The notes below the pieces were generated by a model that searched no databases, was not told the DNA's origin, and was given only the letters and a program-made list of their open reading frames with translations. Position numbers and translations under genes: made by a program. A stretch of 64,000 nucleotides of DNA from Coix lacryma-jobi var. lacryma-jobi (lineage: Eukaryota > Streptophyta > Magnoliopsida > Poales > Poaceae): positions 23,926,842-23,990,841 of the forward strand of contig CM019822.1 in NCBI GenBank assembly GCA_009763385.1, given 5' to 3'. Shown in pieces: positions 21,101 through 29,758 of the stretch (position 1 is its first letter; each line of letters opens with the position of its first letter).

Positions 21101-22042
21101 TCCGCCATTAACGACTTTTCTCTCCTCCGGTCCAAGGAAGGACCGGGCCGGTACCCTGTAGCCACTGTGGCGATCCAGTACAGAGAAGCGCGGGGACGAC
21201 TAGCCAATACTGTAGTCTTTGCTGCAGCACACTGCCGCGGCAACTGCATGGTCCGTGCAGCAGGAGCTCCTGCGCCGCACTGCCTCACAGCCGCAGCCTA
21301 GACTGCTCCCTTGCCTCTTGGCAATGGCCCGGTGTGATGTCGCAGTCGCTATGCAGCAGGCCTTGTGTTGCCCCTTTGAACGCCAAAAAGGACGCGCCTT
21401 TACTGCCTTCCTGGGTTTCAGACATCACACGGCTTTTGCGACTTTTGCGTGCGACCTTACGGTTTTACTACTACTACAACAGTACTCCTACGTCAGCTGA
21501 CTGCTGGTCTCTGAGCCGTTGCTGCTCCCTGTGAGAATCCTATGGTGGTGGACAGGATGATGGCCCCCAGTGCGCAGCGACCCAGTGCCATCATGGGTTC
21601 ATTCATGGCCTTTGCTTTATCTTTTTAATAATTGTTTACTATTTATTTTAGCTTCTGGTTTTCGATCACACGGCCAAAAAGACTGGTCTTTGTCACTGTA
21701 CACCGATCTCTTGTATGGTATGCATGCATGCAGATGGCGGAGTTCTACCAGCCGCGGAAGAGCGGGCGGATGGTGACGGTGTCGGTGGTGGGGAAGCAGG
21801 TGCCGCTCTACGGCGCGGGCGCCGGCCTGCACAGCAAGCCCAACAACGGCCGCCTGGGCCCCGCGGTGGTGCCCGTCCGGCTCGACCTGGTGCTGCGCGC
21901 GCGCGCCCACATCCTCGGCCTCCTCGTCAAGTCCAAGTTCTACCGCCGCGTGCACTGCCGCCTCCACATCCGCGAGGCGCACCTCGGCAGGCCCGCGCGC
22001 GCCGTCGCCGCCGCCTGCGACTACCACGACGGCCTGCGATGA
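3672..22042 (+). CDS. LEA_2 / NHL-type membrane protein, interrupted by a 16.8-kb intron
   Basis: Three exons: 3672-4199, 4765-4950 and 21734-22042. All junctions are phase 0 with GT-AG borders, giving 340 residues. The N-terminal 140 residues are low-complexity and cytosol-like (His-, Gly- and Asp-rich; acidic run at about 121-125). One membrane segment follows at about 144-166, then a LEA_2 beta-sandwich domain to the C terminus. The exon 2/3 joint falls inside that domain (VASGD then MAEFYQPRK), and the reading is continuous, so the distant third exon belongs here. Related plant proteins (NDR1/HIN1-like, LEA hydroxyproline-rich family) sit at the plasma membrane and are tied to stress and defence; the exact role of this one is unknown. 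Intron 1 is 565 bp. Intron 2 (4951-21733) carries a full Gypsy element and a hAT foldback element. If intron 2 is read through, translation stops at 4975-4977 and gives a 246-residue form without the C-terminal half of the domain. Confidence 0.88.
5185..6035 (-). repeat. 3' LTR of the Gypsy element
   Basis: Left-hand 851-bp copy, ending in CAACA at 6035. It contains about six imperfect 65-68-bp repeats (about 5590-5985) built around the near-palindrome GCGAATGC...TTTCGCACGAAAG. A TATAAAAA motif on the minus strand lies at 5325-5332. The bases just after it (6036-6049, minus strand AAGGGGCTAT next to the LTR) are a weak candidate polypurine tract. Confidence 0.92.
6036..6343. other. Internal untranslated region of the Gypsy element, with (ATT)n microsatellite
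   Basis: This stretch separates the 3' LTR from the promoter of the antisense gene. It includes a T-run near 6140 and an (ATT)n microsatellite at about 6167-6200. No coding frame is supported here. Confidence 0.55.
6344..6354 (+). promoter_or_regulatory. TATA box of the antisense gene
   Basis: TATATATATAAG on the plus strand is followed by C/T-rich sequence and lies about 315 bp before the first start codon (6669). Its place just inside the element, pointing away from the LTR and into the antisense gene, suggests that gene has its own promoter. Functional use is inference. Confidence 0.5.
6669..9863 (+). CDS. Antisense spliced gene of the Tat element ('putative gypsy type transposon' / Transposase_28 family)
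   Basis: Proposed exons: 6669-8045, 8193-8858, 8935-9561 and 9678-9863. All joints are phase 0 with GT-AG borders (donors GTTAGT, GTAAGT, GTATTT), giving about 950 codons. After a Ser-rich leader, the part from MTAARLQ (6882) resembles the plant domain named 'putative gypsy type transposon', including the motif NKWPDWNRFWFYY (about 7321-7360). A basic linker follows, then a long coiled coil with heptad Lys/Glu/Leu repeats (about 8980-9200) and an acidic tail. Such antisense genes lie between pol and the 3' LTR in several Tat elements; their function is unknown. One in-frame TGA (6879-6881) separates the leader from the main domain and is directly followed by ATG, so either translation starts at 6882 or the leader is broken. 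The strand is the same as the host LEA_2 gene. The first intron keeps the frame open and might be retained. Confidence 0.7.
9958..10323 (+). CDS. Possible extra exon or small frame downstream of the antisense gene
   Basis: An open frame follows a good acceptor (TTTTGAACAG, ending at 9957). It encodes about 121 residues with a basic middle (KRAKKLRRTEERL) and an acidic C-terminal part (KLEPEDVVPSPDKRR), ending at 10323 just before the tandem array. It could be an alternative terminal exon of the antisense gene. No family is recognised and the joining phase is not settled. Confidence 0.3.
   Translation, partial: GADAGTPIVLDICPLMIRSGDICVGGDLWKRIRSRFPTASLSAYMRKRAKKLRRTEERLCTFYENFDLRELESRRMRRGASRAPPGFDGAAFVKLEPEDVVPSPDKRRYSILLGCESSSRP
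10480..11315. repeat. Tandem array, about ten 87-bp units
   Basis: The marker GATAGYAAAGACGCG recurs at 10487, 10574, 10661, 10748, 10835, 10922, 11009, 11096 (truncated), 11165 and 11252. Spacing is exactly 87 bp except for one 69-bp step, where 18 bp are missing. Units are G+C-rich (GCGCCCGCC, AGGCGAGGGGCGGTAGC). Because 87 is 29 codons, the array stays partly open on the minus strand. It lies between the antisense gene and pol, where Tat elements often carry minisatellites. Confidence 0.92.
11316..11865. other. Non-coding spacer between the two tandem arrays
   Basis: No frame with recognisable content on either strand. It is internal, non-coding sequence of the Gypsy element, downstream of pol in element orientation. 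Confidence 0.5.
11866..12215. repeat. Tandem array, about six 54-55-bp units
   Basis: GTCGGAGGGTCGG recurs at 11903, 11958, 12013, 12067, 12121 and 12175, giving periods of 55, 55, 54, 54 and 54. Each unit also contains CATAGCCCGCAGGCTTTCG and CCGCCCTC. The last three to four units are nearly identical, pointing to recent expansion. At 54 bp (18 codons) the frame stays open on both strands, so the long frames here are a by-product of periodicity. Confidence 0.9.
12517..18267 (-). CDS. Gag-pol polyprotein, Ty3/Gypsy Tat clade
   Basis: A single 1,916-residue frame without stop or frameshift. From the ATG at 18267: acidic, coiled-coil-rich N terminus (about 90-165); retrotransposon Gag domain (about 205-350); Arg/Gly-rich stretch and a CCHC-type knuckle (463-477) with unusual CX2CX5HX4C spacing; aspartic protease with DTGSSADIL (689-697); reverse transcriptase with YVDD (1068-1071); a first RNase H (about 1210-1285) whose usual catalytic Asp position reads YLAAS; a second, archaeal-like RNase H starting NCDGAW (Asp at 1356) with HIPRAENAEAD; and integrase with a His/Cys zinc region (about 1575-1620) and D1645, D1705 and E1741, the last two 35 residues apart. 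This is the replication machinery for copying RNA into DNA and inserting it. The first in-frame ATG is only 9 nt inside the LTR border. The intact frame and 99% identical LTRs suggest recent activity. Confidence 0.93.
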   Translation of the reverse strand: MPPRRAPRAVDNLETIAARKDASATIAASVPASQVPPSTANEPPPFGGALAIETQPQQGPGASTSQNVQPQDQRTFGRDGTPEGLVEDEFGEEDDDADEITRHAQAIKTLAQQQDEIERLLSQRDQLQQRLAAKAREDETRNAIRRAEAQKRQLEREIQELQRAGADPIPIAQENIFIPRQEQPPAFGNAIDETSLLSRELQAHPWPLSYKPRIPTFDGKANPRKFLASYETAVFSAGGDNQALAKSLILAVEDVAHDWYTTLKPLSIYSWAQLKAELLATFQGFRPDVKTTRDLMNCTQQDDEPLSEYLKRFIQLKAQAPNVPEAAVIAAAIEGLGTGQCAAHLSREPPKDVKELFDVMNAYARSDDDFRRRKAARMMQRQATKASRPPPVPNQRIVRPFRSINSLQEEPAQSAAGTVRPDMADFQPQRGFDQPFRGGRSGRTGRGGRDGRGRGRGPKPPYCVICDGNFGHTTRDCKYSKMAKELKDKDQASASAESSKHVFHNSQDPAAAATACGNYASTPMHPPQYMHPQNLHWYNPAYQSYQLPVFAPQSVAVSSPMHYQRQPTPQPALPVQTQPQGQQAQPGFQQVQEMENETSAINNILPSRGHIFAITGGSNLEHESKRARKDYHRRVQTVSPRLPLNRPTWSLAPICFDESDFKVRDYPHCDAFVATANVAGFTLHNILIDTGSSADILFVKAFEAMRFDRRSLDPAGNSLYGFGGRKIDAIGKKQVPVSFAEGERVRTETLTFDIVNMDYPYTAIFGRGFTNRFDVVIKQSYLRMKMPSPFGIITVRGDQQASRRIEGRPTPGYSLINEVANKNESQATTEEHATVSPSECKVGAAEETTRIPLAASRPERAVHIGSSMPEEERNALASFLANNDDIFAWSASDLQGVSRDLAQHSLNIASGAKPRKQKLRKMSNGRADAAKAEVQRLLDAGVIRPVQYPEWLANVVLVKKKNGKWRMCVDFTDLNKCCPKDPYPLPRIDKLVDIASGCEIMSLLDCFSGYYQIWLHPDDEEKTSFITTTGTYCYRRMPEGLRNAGPTFSRMTDKVFESQKQKKNLLAYVDDIVVKSDRQEDHQADLLETFGNLRKSGLKLNPDKCIFGIKKGKLLGCLVSARGIEANPDKIAAIINMQPPSNRKQVQKLTGRLASLNRFIARSAEKGLPFFRTLRSSDPFDWGQEQRQAFQQLKEYLTKLTTLSKPSPEATLLLYLAASHTTVSAVLVEEKEHENKMTQFPIYFVSEALSGAKLNYSELEKIAYTVVMASRKLKHYFQSHHIIVLSAQPLEALFRNNEAIGRIGKWAAELNEYVIDFQHRSAIKSQALADFIADWTPAAFDTTLEFEEPVWTVNCDGAWGMAGAGISAILTPPRGPKVRFAARLQFLTTNNTAEYEAVLLGLRKLRAIGARRCIVKSDSQVVVGHAEKDFTAREPELAKYLAAIRRMEKHFAGFTLRHIPRAENAEADELAKAAAQNLPLPPDVFYQVLSAKAVKEEEEHPSSVHAITSDDWRSQIFAYLSGTYEPESRKDAERMSSRAKGYAIIGEQLFKKGITAPLLKCISKREGIQLLEEMHAGMCGAHRGPHEIAHRAMRQGFYWPSAASDARELVKCCKGCQMFAKNQKAPANETTPIVPTWPLQRWGIDIVGPLPAAPGNLRFADVALEYFTKWVEAKSLASITSTSLTKFVWQRIICRFSVPSFITCDNGKQFDCAKFRSFCDEISIRLNFASVNYPQANGAVERANGLIFSAISKTLYDSPKGKWANTLTTAVWGHNISRSRATGFTPFRLLYGEEAVTPEEVKLGSFRTEMAPNTEEQRQLELDTIEEIRSQAAENLEKYHAETKHHRDKTVVRKDIKPGDMVTIRQPDKQGKLQSQWQGPFVVASMAAPGVFRLMNDKGEESAHTWNASNLRRFYP
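18259..18276 (-). promoter_or_regulatory. Probable primer-binding site overlapping the gag start
   Basis: Directly after the 5' LTR (minus strand) the sequence reads TTGGCGACCATGCCACC. A TGG triplet at this place is the usual complement of a tRNA 3' CCA end. The gag ATG (18267-18265) lies within this stretch, so the element has almost no leader outside the LTR. Which tRNA primes was not determined. Confidence 0.55.
18277..19128 (-). repeat. 5' LTR of the Gypsy element, with minus-strand promoter
   Basis: Right-hand 852-bp copy, nearly identical to 5185-6035. On the minus strand a TATAAAAA motif lies at 18425-18418. Transcription would start about 30 bp further on, leaving a short R-U5 of roughly 110 bp. 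The CG-rich 65-68-bp repeats fall in U3, upstream of this box. Confidence 0.92.
19129..20339. other. Intron 2 sequence between the Gypsy and hAT elements
   Basis: Host intron without coding signal. A lone Stowaway-like end (CTCCCTCCGTCCC, about 19460) has no partner. Two copies of ATAAACCCCCATCT near 19140 and 19238 form a short direct repeat. Confidence 0.5.
20348..20996. mobile_element. hAT-type foldback MITE with perfect 8-bp target duplication
   Basis: The 649-bp element starts CAGGGTTTTTTATACCGAC and ends with the inverted GTCGGTAAAAAAAACCCTG. It is flanked by identical octamers GGTGAAAC at 20340-20347 and 20997-21004. CAGGG ends and 8-bp duplications are hallmarks of hAT elements. Internal ACCGGTCGG/CCGACCGGT clusters at both ends and AT-rich inverted copies around an (AGAAAA)n core (about 20600-20630) make the whole element a hairpin. 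No transposase is encoded. Confidence 0.88.
21005..21733. other. 3' end of LEA_2 intron 2
   Basis: Intron sequence ending in a T-rich stretch and GCATGCATGCAG at the acceptor (21733). No separate gene is recognised. Confidence 0.5.
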
Positions 22043-24925
22043 TCCGTGGGTCATGGATCGTTCGTCCGTGTGTTCCTGCCGTCATCGTCGGGTCGGGCAG
22101 GGTTTGAGCTGTGTGATGTGACCTGCGTTGTGGGTGAACTTGATAATCGATCGATCATTCGTGATCGTGACAGGAAAAATTAACCGTTCTAATGTAACGC
22201 GGGGGCATCGACACTTCGACAGATGAAAGGGTTGTTGTCACCGCGCAGCTTGGCTAGCGTGATCAGTATTGCATTAACTCCTCTGCCAAAACAATGTGAA
22301 GAGACGAAGTTGGGACTGGCGAGTGGCCAATTGGGTTTGCAGCAACACGGCCGAATACGCAGACGAAGTGAGCGTACGAGGTTCACGTGATGGTCGACGA
22401 TGTTATGTCCAAACAAGAGCCGGTCAGCGGAGTCTCTCGAGGGTGAAGGACTGTTCGGGCCCGGGTGGATATAGGGCTGCTCGGGCTGCAGCCCGCCAGC
22501 CTGGGGCGCGGCCCAAAAATCCCCTTAACAATTCTTTTACACTATTTCAGTCTTTTTGTGTAAAAGGTGTTTCTAAATCCATCGCTGAGAGGTCATTCAG
22601 ATTATTTTAGAATTCAAAATCAAAAGGAGTAATATAAAGAAATAAATTTTATATATCTTTTAACTATCTCCCTGCATTCTAATTTTAACCCTCAAACTGT
22701 AAAGTTTAATATATGACAACCCCTAAACTTTCAAATTTGTCTTGTTTTTTTTTTTGTTTACAAGATTCAGTAAATGCTTGACAATGTTTTCAAACCACAA
22801 AAAGTGTTTAGGTTTCTAAAAATTCTGATTAAACCATATCGATAGATCCAAATAAAATGTGTAGATCTTGTGAAATATGTCTAGAAACTTTGAAAAGGTA
22901 TATTTAACTCTTGTAAAATGAGAAAATATCCAAAATCGTTCTAATCGATATCTTAACATGTGTTTAAAAGTTTTGCATAGCAGAAAAACCAGATGCTACT
23001 AGCATAAATGCAATATACATTAATGCTAAGTGTGTTCATACTATTGCGTCTTATGTTTTTTATTGTGCAAATCTTTCAAAACACGTTTAGACATCAATAA
23101 GAATGTTTTGGAAAATTTTGGGGGTTTTATATTTTCCCCCACTTTTCTCTAGCTCAAACTATATTTTTATTCACTTAGATATATTTTTGGAGCTCTAAAT
23201 ATTTTATTTCAATTCCTTGTATCCTAATCCACCTCTATAATTTTTTTCCAGACATTTCAAAAGCTAGAATCATCTTTGTGGTTTAATATTCTTATTAAGT
23301 ATTTGTAGAAAATTTTTAACTAATAAAACAGGATAAATGTCCCTTCAAACCTACTTTAAAACATGTTTGGGAGATGATTTGAACGGTTCTGAGAGTTTAA
23401 TAAAAAGTAGAATATTTGTTTTATTAGTTTGAGGAGAAATTTTCGGCTACACCATGAGACGTAATACTTCCTCCTCCACATCAGTCGTTCTCCAATTTCT
23501 TAAAGCCCACATGACTCTAGGCCGAAATACCAGGCCCATTATTCTCTGGGCGCGACCAGACTCAACATGGAAACTCTGGACGGAGCTGCTGCTCGGGTCG
23601 AGTAGGTCGGTTGTTTGTTTAGTACCACATCACGTGGATTAGCAAACGCACGTCCAAAGGAAGCTATAAAACGAGGCCGTGGGCAACGTAGAAACTTGTC
23701 TTTGCGCTTGGGGCAATGACGCAGCTCATGAGGTAATACCGAGGCGCGTCAATTGCTGGTTGAAAACTATTTCCAAACCCCCTCTGCGGCCCACCTGGGC
23801 CGTAGAGAATTTCTGGAAGGGTTCCCTCTAACCAGGGTAAAGCCCTACAATTCTAATTGAAATTCTTCTATTCCCTCTTAACTTGGGTAAAGCCCTACAA
23901 TTCTAATCAAAATTCTTCTATTTGCAAGTACATACTCTCCGTATTTCCTAATCGCTGACAACCGAAGCCATTGGAAATTTCAAGTAATAGAAAAATTTAG
24001 TGGAAAATACTTTGTTCCTGATAACTGCTTCAGGTGCCCTCGGAGCGAAGAAAAGATGTCGTTTGTGACCGATTCAGGTGAATCTGGGTTCTTTTCATCA
24101 ATGAAATTTTGACTTTAGCTGATTCAGGTGGTGAGGTGGACCTGGTACCTGTGTGTTGCAGCAGCAAAGATTCAGGTGAATCTGGTTTCCTTTCATCAAT
24201 CAAATTTTGCGTTGCCTAAAGAGCGTTCCATGCACAGCACAATAGAAAAACATTGAAACAAATAGTAGAGGAAATATATATCATATCGGTTGTTATAATA
24301 CATACTCCCTTCATCCCAAAATAGAAATCGTTATGAGATATGTATAGCCGTTTAGGTTAAAATTTTTAAACTTTTACTAGATTTGTAGACATATGTTTTT
24401 GGACGTACAATACATACAAAGCAGAACTCACAAGGATGACTTATAAAGGAGGAATATGTTCTACATATTTAACTGGACAAAGCAACTTAACTGCATACAC
24501 AAATTATTAGTGGACAATGCAAATTACATCTACGGAGAGTACAGGAACACTAATTCATGGCTGATCCGAAGAAATGAAGCATCATCAAAAGGCACAATGA
24601 TTCAATTACTTTCTACTGGACTAGGTGCATATTTAGTTATTTACAAACGACTGAACGTGCTCGACTGCATGGACATTATCAATTTTGCGATGCTCAGCAT
24701 TTCAGTGAAGGACAATTCCTTCTCTTTGAACATACGAAATCAAGCTTGTTTCTCTAGCAGTTTCTGTCATTATACCTTTTCTTTTTTGCTTGAAGTCACG
24801 TTTTTTCACCCATCCTGTCCTTTTCTGTCTATGTACAGATGTACTTGGGCATTCTTCAAAAAACAGATGTACTTGGGCAGAATAAAAACAGCAAGTGGCA
24901 CTATACTATATTCTATCATGCCTGT
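22043..24925. other. Intergenic between the convergent LEA_2 and HIAT1-like genes
   Basis: The first few hundred bases are probably LEA_2 3' UTR, and the last few hundred the 3' UTR of the minus-strand transporter gene. The middle (22600-23450) is AT-rich without signal. GATTCAGGTGAATCTGG followed by a TTTCATCAAT-type tail occurs twice (about 24071 and 24169). A lone Stowaway-like end lies near 24306. Confidence 0.5.
23822..23920. repeat. Two-copy tandem repeat, 49-50 bp
   Basis: Units 23822-23870 and 23871-23920 both read TTCCCTCT...GGGTAAAGCCCTACAATTC and end AATTCTTCTA, with only a few differences. Confidence 0.75.
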
Positions 24926-27900
24926 TCATGCCGAACTGTGGTCTTCTTGGTTCTTGCACGTACTAGATTGAGATCGACGCATCCTCAAACTGATAATAAA
25001 CGCAATGAGCTGCAAAATATACCAAGCCATTAGTACTACGTGTCAGATTTACATTGAACAAAATTGCAAAACATTTTCCATCAAAGACTTACGGTGCAAA
25101 ATCCAGCACACAAAATACTGAAACCTTTGAAGTTGAAGGGCTCTGTTTCAGAAAGGAACCATGCTGGCACAACAAAACAGAGATGAGACTTGTGCAAGCT
25201 ATAACTCGCTAAAGAAATACTTGTTATTCTTCTCTAATTCTATAACAAATGTTTACCAGTTAAGGGGGTAAAGATGAGGGGACCCAATATGCTTGCAAAA
25301 GAGCTAATTCCAGATATACATCCTTGAGCAATTCCCTACAAGGCAAACCACAACATAGATTTGGTAGGCAAAACATAGTAGTGTCAACTGTCAGGTAACA
25401 TATGGCAAACATCATGAGTTTACTGTTATCAGAAATCAAATTACCTGCTCATTTGATCCGACATTTTTTGATACATTGGTTCTTATCTATAAAAATTGAA
25501 ATCACCATCAAGATTTTCTTCAGTCGACACATAAGGTAAAGGAATTATAAAAATGGCTAGCTAACAGTAGCTTACAGATGGGTGAACAAAAGCACTCAAA
25601 ATTACAAATGTTGCAGAAAAATAAGGTACCTGCAAGATGATTAAGAAATAGTTAAGAAAGAAATGAATTGAGATGCTCAACAGAGATTGGCATTAGTTCT
25701 AAACACTTAGAACACAGTGCTGCACTATGAAGCCAGCACAGTTTTACAGTTTAAAGATGGAGTCATGTCACTGGGACAGGAATATTATCTCAAACGTGAC
25801 CATTTAAAGGAATTGTCAAGTGCAAAGAAAGTACCCAGTATGACCATGCAATGCCATACAAGAAAACCTGCAATATTTGATAATTGATTTATTTAGCCAA
25901 AAAAATCAAAGAATCTTCTGATTAAGAATTGAATAAAAGTCTTGCTGAAAGCTATTACATGAGTACATCCACCTAGCAGCCCAACAATAAGCAACATCTC
26001 TTCACCCAGAATCGGAGCCAAAATAGGCATTACAGTGAGCTGCAAACATTAAAAAGAAAAATAAATAGCATCTCCAGAATGAATGAATATGAATATAACC
26101 GAAACCTTGAAATGACTGAAAATTCAATGCTATATCTTCCATATAACTAAAATTCTAGGGTGCAATTCTAAAATCACGTTACATTTCGTTTATCGCCGTT
26201 TTGGTACCTGTGATAGCATTCCGGCAGCACCGACGATTAGAAGTAGATTAGCAAACTCATTTTTGCTGTAACCAAATTGTGCCTTCAGGTAGTACTGCAT
26301 AGGGTTCAAACATAGATAAGCATATAAATAAACGGCTAGTGGGTGCAACTGATTAAAAAAAAAACAATACAATTCGAAAGTTGGTGATAAACTCCTGCTG
26401 AACAATAATTTCAGGAACACAATAATTTCACTCCAACAAATTATCAAATAGGAAACATGATACCAGCAATGCAGTCTGAAGCCCATGTTCACCAAGACTG
26501 TAAAAGAAAGTGATGATTGCTGCCCCTGACACGGCCAAACTACAGGGAGAAGTAAACCAGCCATCAGTAGATTAATCGTCAGAAACTCCAAAGTAATTTG
26601 TAAACAACGTATTTCTCAGTTAAAACTTAAAACGATCCTCTAGAGAGCGGAGTCGCAAAAACTGCTCTACACCGAGAGGTTTCACCTGCTAGTGAGAAGC
26701 GCGACCATGTCGGATAGAGACGGCAGCCCGCCCTTATGCGGCGGCAGGCGAGGCGAGAGCTCTTCATCGGAGGATGATGTGGAAGAGGTGCAGGACGAAT
26801 CCTGGAGGAGCGGATCGCAGGCTTCGTCGGCGTAGGAGACGCCACCTGCGTCGGGGAGGAAGGCCCTGAGGTAGAGCGCTGACGCCACGGCCACGGCGGC
26901 GGCGACCTGGAAGGTGGATGCAGTGGGGAGGAAGCGCGCGGTCAAGGTCCCCGACACGAACCCGGCTGCCGACACGCCGGAGAGGAGACCGAACGCTGCC
27001 GCGCGACGCCTGGGGCCCACGTGGTCAGCCTGCGTCCACGGAACACATTCGACCTGGTCAAGGACTCGCCGTTTGCTCCATCACTTTTGTCAAACTGACA
27101 CGCGGGCCCTATAGTAAAAAAAAAGCAGTCCGTCGCTTGTCTTAGATAGTGTTTTTTCCCTATATTATTGCTTGTCCTACGGTTTATTGTTTACAGTGAT
27201 AGTGTTTTACGTTTGTTGGCAATAAATATACGTGACTTGTTTTTTTTGCGACCGTGCTTTGGCAGTTTTTCATCTAGGGGTGTTTTCTCGTCCAAAACCT
27301 TTTTCACTATCACATCGAATATTTAGACACATATATAAAGTATTAAATATAGACTAAAAAATTACTAATTATACGGATTGTGGATAATTTTATGAGACAA
27401 ATTTTTAAGCCTAATTAATACATGATTTGATAATATTATGCTAAGTAAACATGTGTCAATGACGGATTAGTTAGTCTTAATAAATTCGTCTCACGATTTT
27501 TTGACGTAATATATGCAATTTTTTTTATTAGTTCATTTTTAAATTAATGGCATAATATTCGATGTGATTATTCGAAAACTTTTCACCCACCGACTAAATT
27601 TCACCTAATAAGAAGAAATAGACTTTGAACCCAACACAAAACAGGATGGTAATCCCGAGATTACACAAACTGTACGTGACTTGGTTGTTGCAATCCGTAG
27701 TATTTACCACGTAGGCAAGGCAGAGACAGTGCATGGTGCCCTCACAGAAGGCCCCGGCGATGATCTTCGCCACGTAGTAGACGTAGAAGTAGACCTCCGA
27801 GCGGCTGCATGCCAGTATGACTGACAAAAACAAAGGCTGTGAGACTTGTGCAAATCTGAGCACAGACGGCGCATTGTTTTTCATCAGAAAAAACATGGCC

Positions 27901-28324
27901 AGGTGATCAAGTCACGCCGCAAGCAGCAAGCTCCACTTACACAGCGGCGCGATGGCCACGGTCACCGGCAGCGTCATCAGCGCCTTCCGGCCGTACCTGT
28001 CCGACAGGTTCCCGACGATAGGGGTGATCACGAGCGCCCCCAGCCCGGTGACCTGCATTTGGCCGTCCAGAACACGGCGCCGGTGTCATGGATCCTGCCA
28101 TCGGCTGCTCGAACTGAAGCCAGCAAACGTGGTGGCGAGGCATGCGAATGAATGCTCACTGCGTTCTGGAAGCCGCTGAGGTAGATGGCGGCGGAGCACT
28201 CGTCGCGGCCGGGGCAGACGGCCTCCATGGTGACGTCGGTGACCGCCGGGGTCACCATGAAGGAGGCGAAGTGGAACAGGAAGGACACCACGAACAGGTG
28301 CCCCAGCCCCGCCATGTCCTTCAT
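24926..28324 (-). CDS. HIAT1/MFSD14-like major facilitator transporter
   Basis: Thirteen exons (minus): 28160-28324, 27941-28052, 27708-27820, 26686-27029, 26464-26539, 26208-26294, 25959-26039, 25835-25867, 25576-25629, 25445-25486, 25257-25335, 25093-25163 and 24926-25009. All have GT-AG borders and compatible phases, giving 446 residues, the usual family length. It starts MKDMAGLGHLFVV. The MFS signature NLSDRYGRKA follows TM2; the next parts read ILACSRSEVYFYVYY, CEGTMHCLCLAYV and GPRRRAAAFGLLSGVS, with an Asp/Glu/Ser-rich central loop, as in plant 'hippocampus abundant transcript 1' homologues related to bacterial TetA. About twelve membrane segments are expected. The substrate is not known for the plant proteins. 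Exon 8 has only 33 nt. Intron 3 carries a MITE. A TATATATA motif lies near 28459-28466, about 135 bp before the ATG. Confidence 0.9.
27280..27605. mobile_element. MITE in intron 3 of the HIAT1-like gene
   Basis: Imperfect inverted ends around CACATCGAATATT (about 27315) and AATATTCGATGTG (about 27556), with internal text GTATTAAATATAGAC and ACGGATTAGTTAGTC. It is related to the promoter MITE at 3238-3453 and to a family abundant in panicoid grasses. Exact borders and target duplication are not clear. Confidence 0.6.
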
Positions 28325-29749
28325 CCTTTTGCCCTGGCGAGTACGAGTAGTGCCTGCAGAGAGCGCCTGAGCAGAGCAGAGCCGAGCTGCTCCTCCGCGA
28401 GCTGAGCTGAGGTAATAATTAAGACATCGCATGCGTTTATGTCACTCTGTTCCGGTCTCTTATATATACCCTCGCAGACGGACGCCACGCCCGCGCTGCG
28501 ACTAATTATAAGTTAATAACCAAAGCTTCCGCGAACACAACACAATGCTTCCAAGTAATGAATGACACGGGGTCTCACATCAACACTTTCACCGTTGCTT
28601 AGGGCGTTCGCCTCCTCCTCCTACTACCTGATCCCGCCGTCGTCAGTAAAATCGAAAGGCGACACCGCCGGTTGCCGGATTCGCGCGCCGTACCCGAAGG
28701 AGCCAAACAGACCACTGGTAACCGCGGCCCTGTTTGTTACAGCGTCTGTCGCCGGAGTGTGTGTGTGTGGCCCCGTGGCGCCGCGATGGCGACCGCGCGA
28801 ACGGAGCTCCCCGGACTTCCAGCAGTGGCTTGTACGCATGGGCCATCGACAGAGAGCCGCGGGGCGCGGTGGTTTGGAGTGCACTCCACCCCACTCGCCG
28901 GGAGATGATTGGGTCCCGCGGTGGCTTGCGGCCCCCGATTTCCTGACGGGAATGGAAGGATGCAGTGGCGCGGTCGGATCTGGTTCGCCGGGGCGGGGTG
29001 GCATTTGCTCTTGCTTTCGGGAAATGCTGATGCAGTGGCCAGTGATGAGCCCTGTTGGCCTGTGCACGCAGCACGCTCGAGCCGACCTAATTTTGTCCGG
29101 TGCTATAGCTGGCGCTAGGAGCAGGTTGCTTGTTCAGTGGGGGAAGCCGCTTCATCAGGTCCGCTGCCGATTCTGCTCTAGAGAGTCTGATGCCGTGTCA
29201 CGTGGAGACTTGCGCGGTAGTTTCGCATGCTATTCTTTACGAGTTACGAGTGGGCTGGGATTTCCATTTGTTCTCCTGCTGGCTGATCAGGGGTTTTGCT
29301 TCAAGTACTTTTGTCCAGCTTATATAGATGATGTACTTTTGCTGCAAGTACTTTTTGCTGTAAAAGGTACACATCTGTTATATAGGCCTTGATTAGATTC
29401 CATCAAACTTCTAACTTTTTTCACTTTCTCTTCATCACATCAATATTTGAAAAGGAATCAAGTCATTCTATGCTTTCTTGAGGAACAAATCCGTCCGAGA
29501 TATTTGCTTGTTCGTTGGACTAAGCAGTGTGGCTTGGTGACGGACGACTTCGTTCCGAGACGCAAACCAAAACCTTTGAGTAGGGTCAGAGGGTTTTTTT
29601 TTTTTTTTGAGATAAGAGTAGGGTCCGAGTTATTAGGATCGAACAATTTCGCACGACTTTAAGACACAAACCAAACCCACACAGACGATTCATCAGGGGG
29701 GAAAGGCGGACTGGGCCTTCTAATGTTCGGTGGACTTCCTGACCGTCGG
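28325..29749. other. Promoter of the HIAT1-like gene and spacer
   Basis: A minus-strand TATA motif lies near 28460. The rest holds an open frame at 28562-29392 with no recognisable domain and no convincing codon pattern; I treat it as chance. A T-run occurs at 29594. Confidence 0.45.
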
Positions 29750-29758
29750 TTAAGAAAT

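Noticed and set aside
28562..29392. 276-codon open frame on the plus strand
   Set aside because: No recognisable domain, no plausible codon pattern; overlaps other frames upstream of the HIAT1-like gene.
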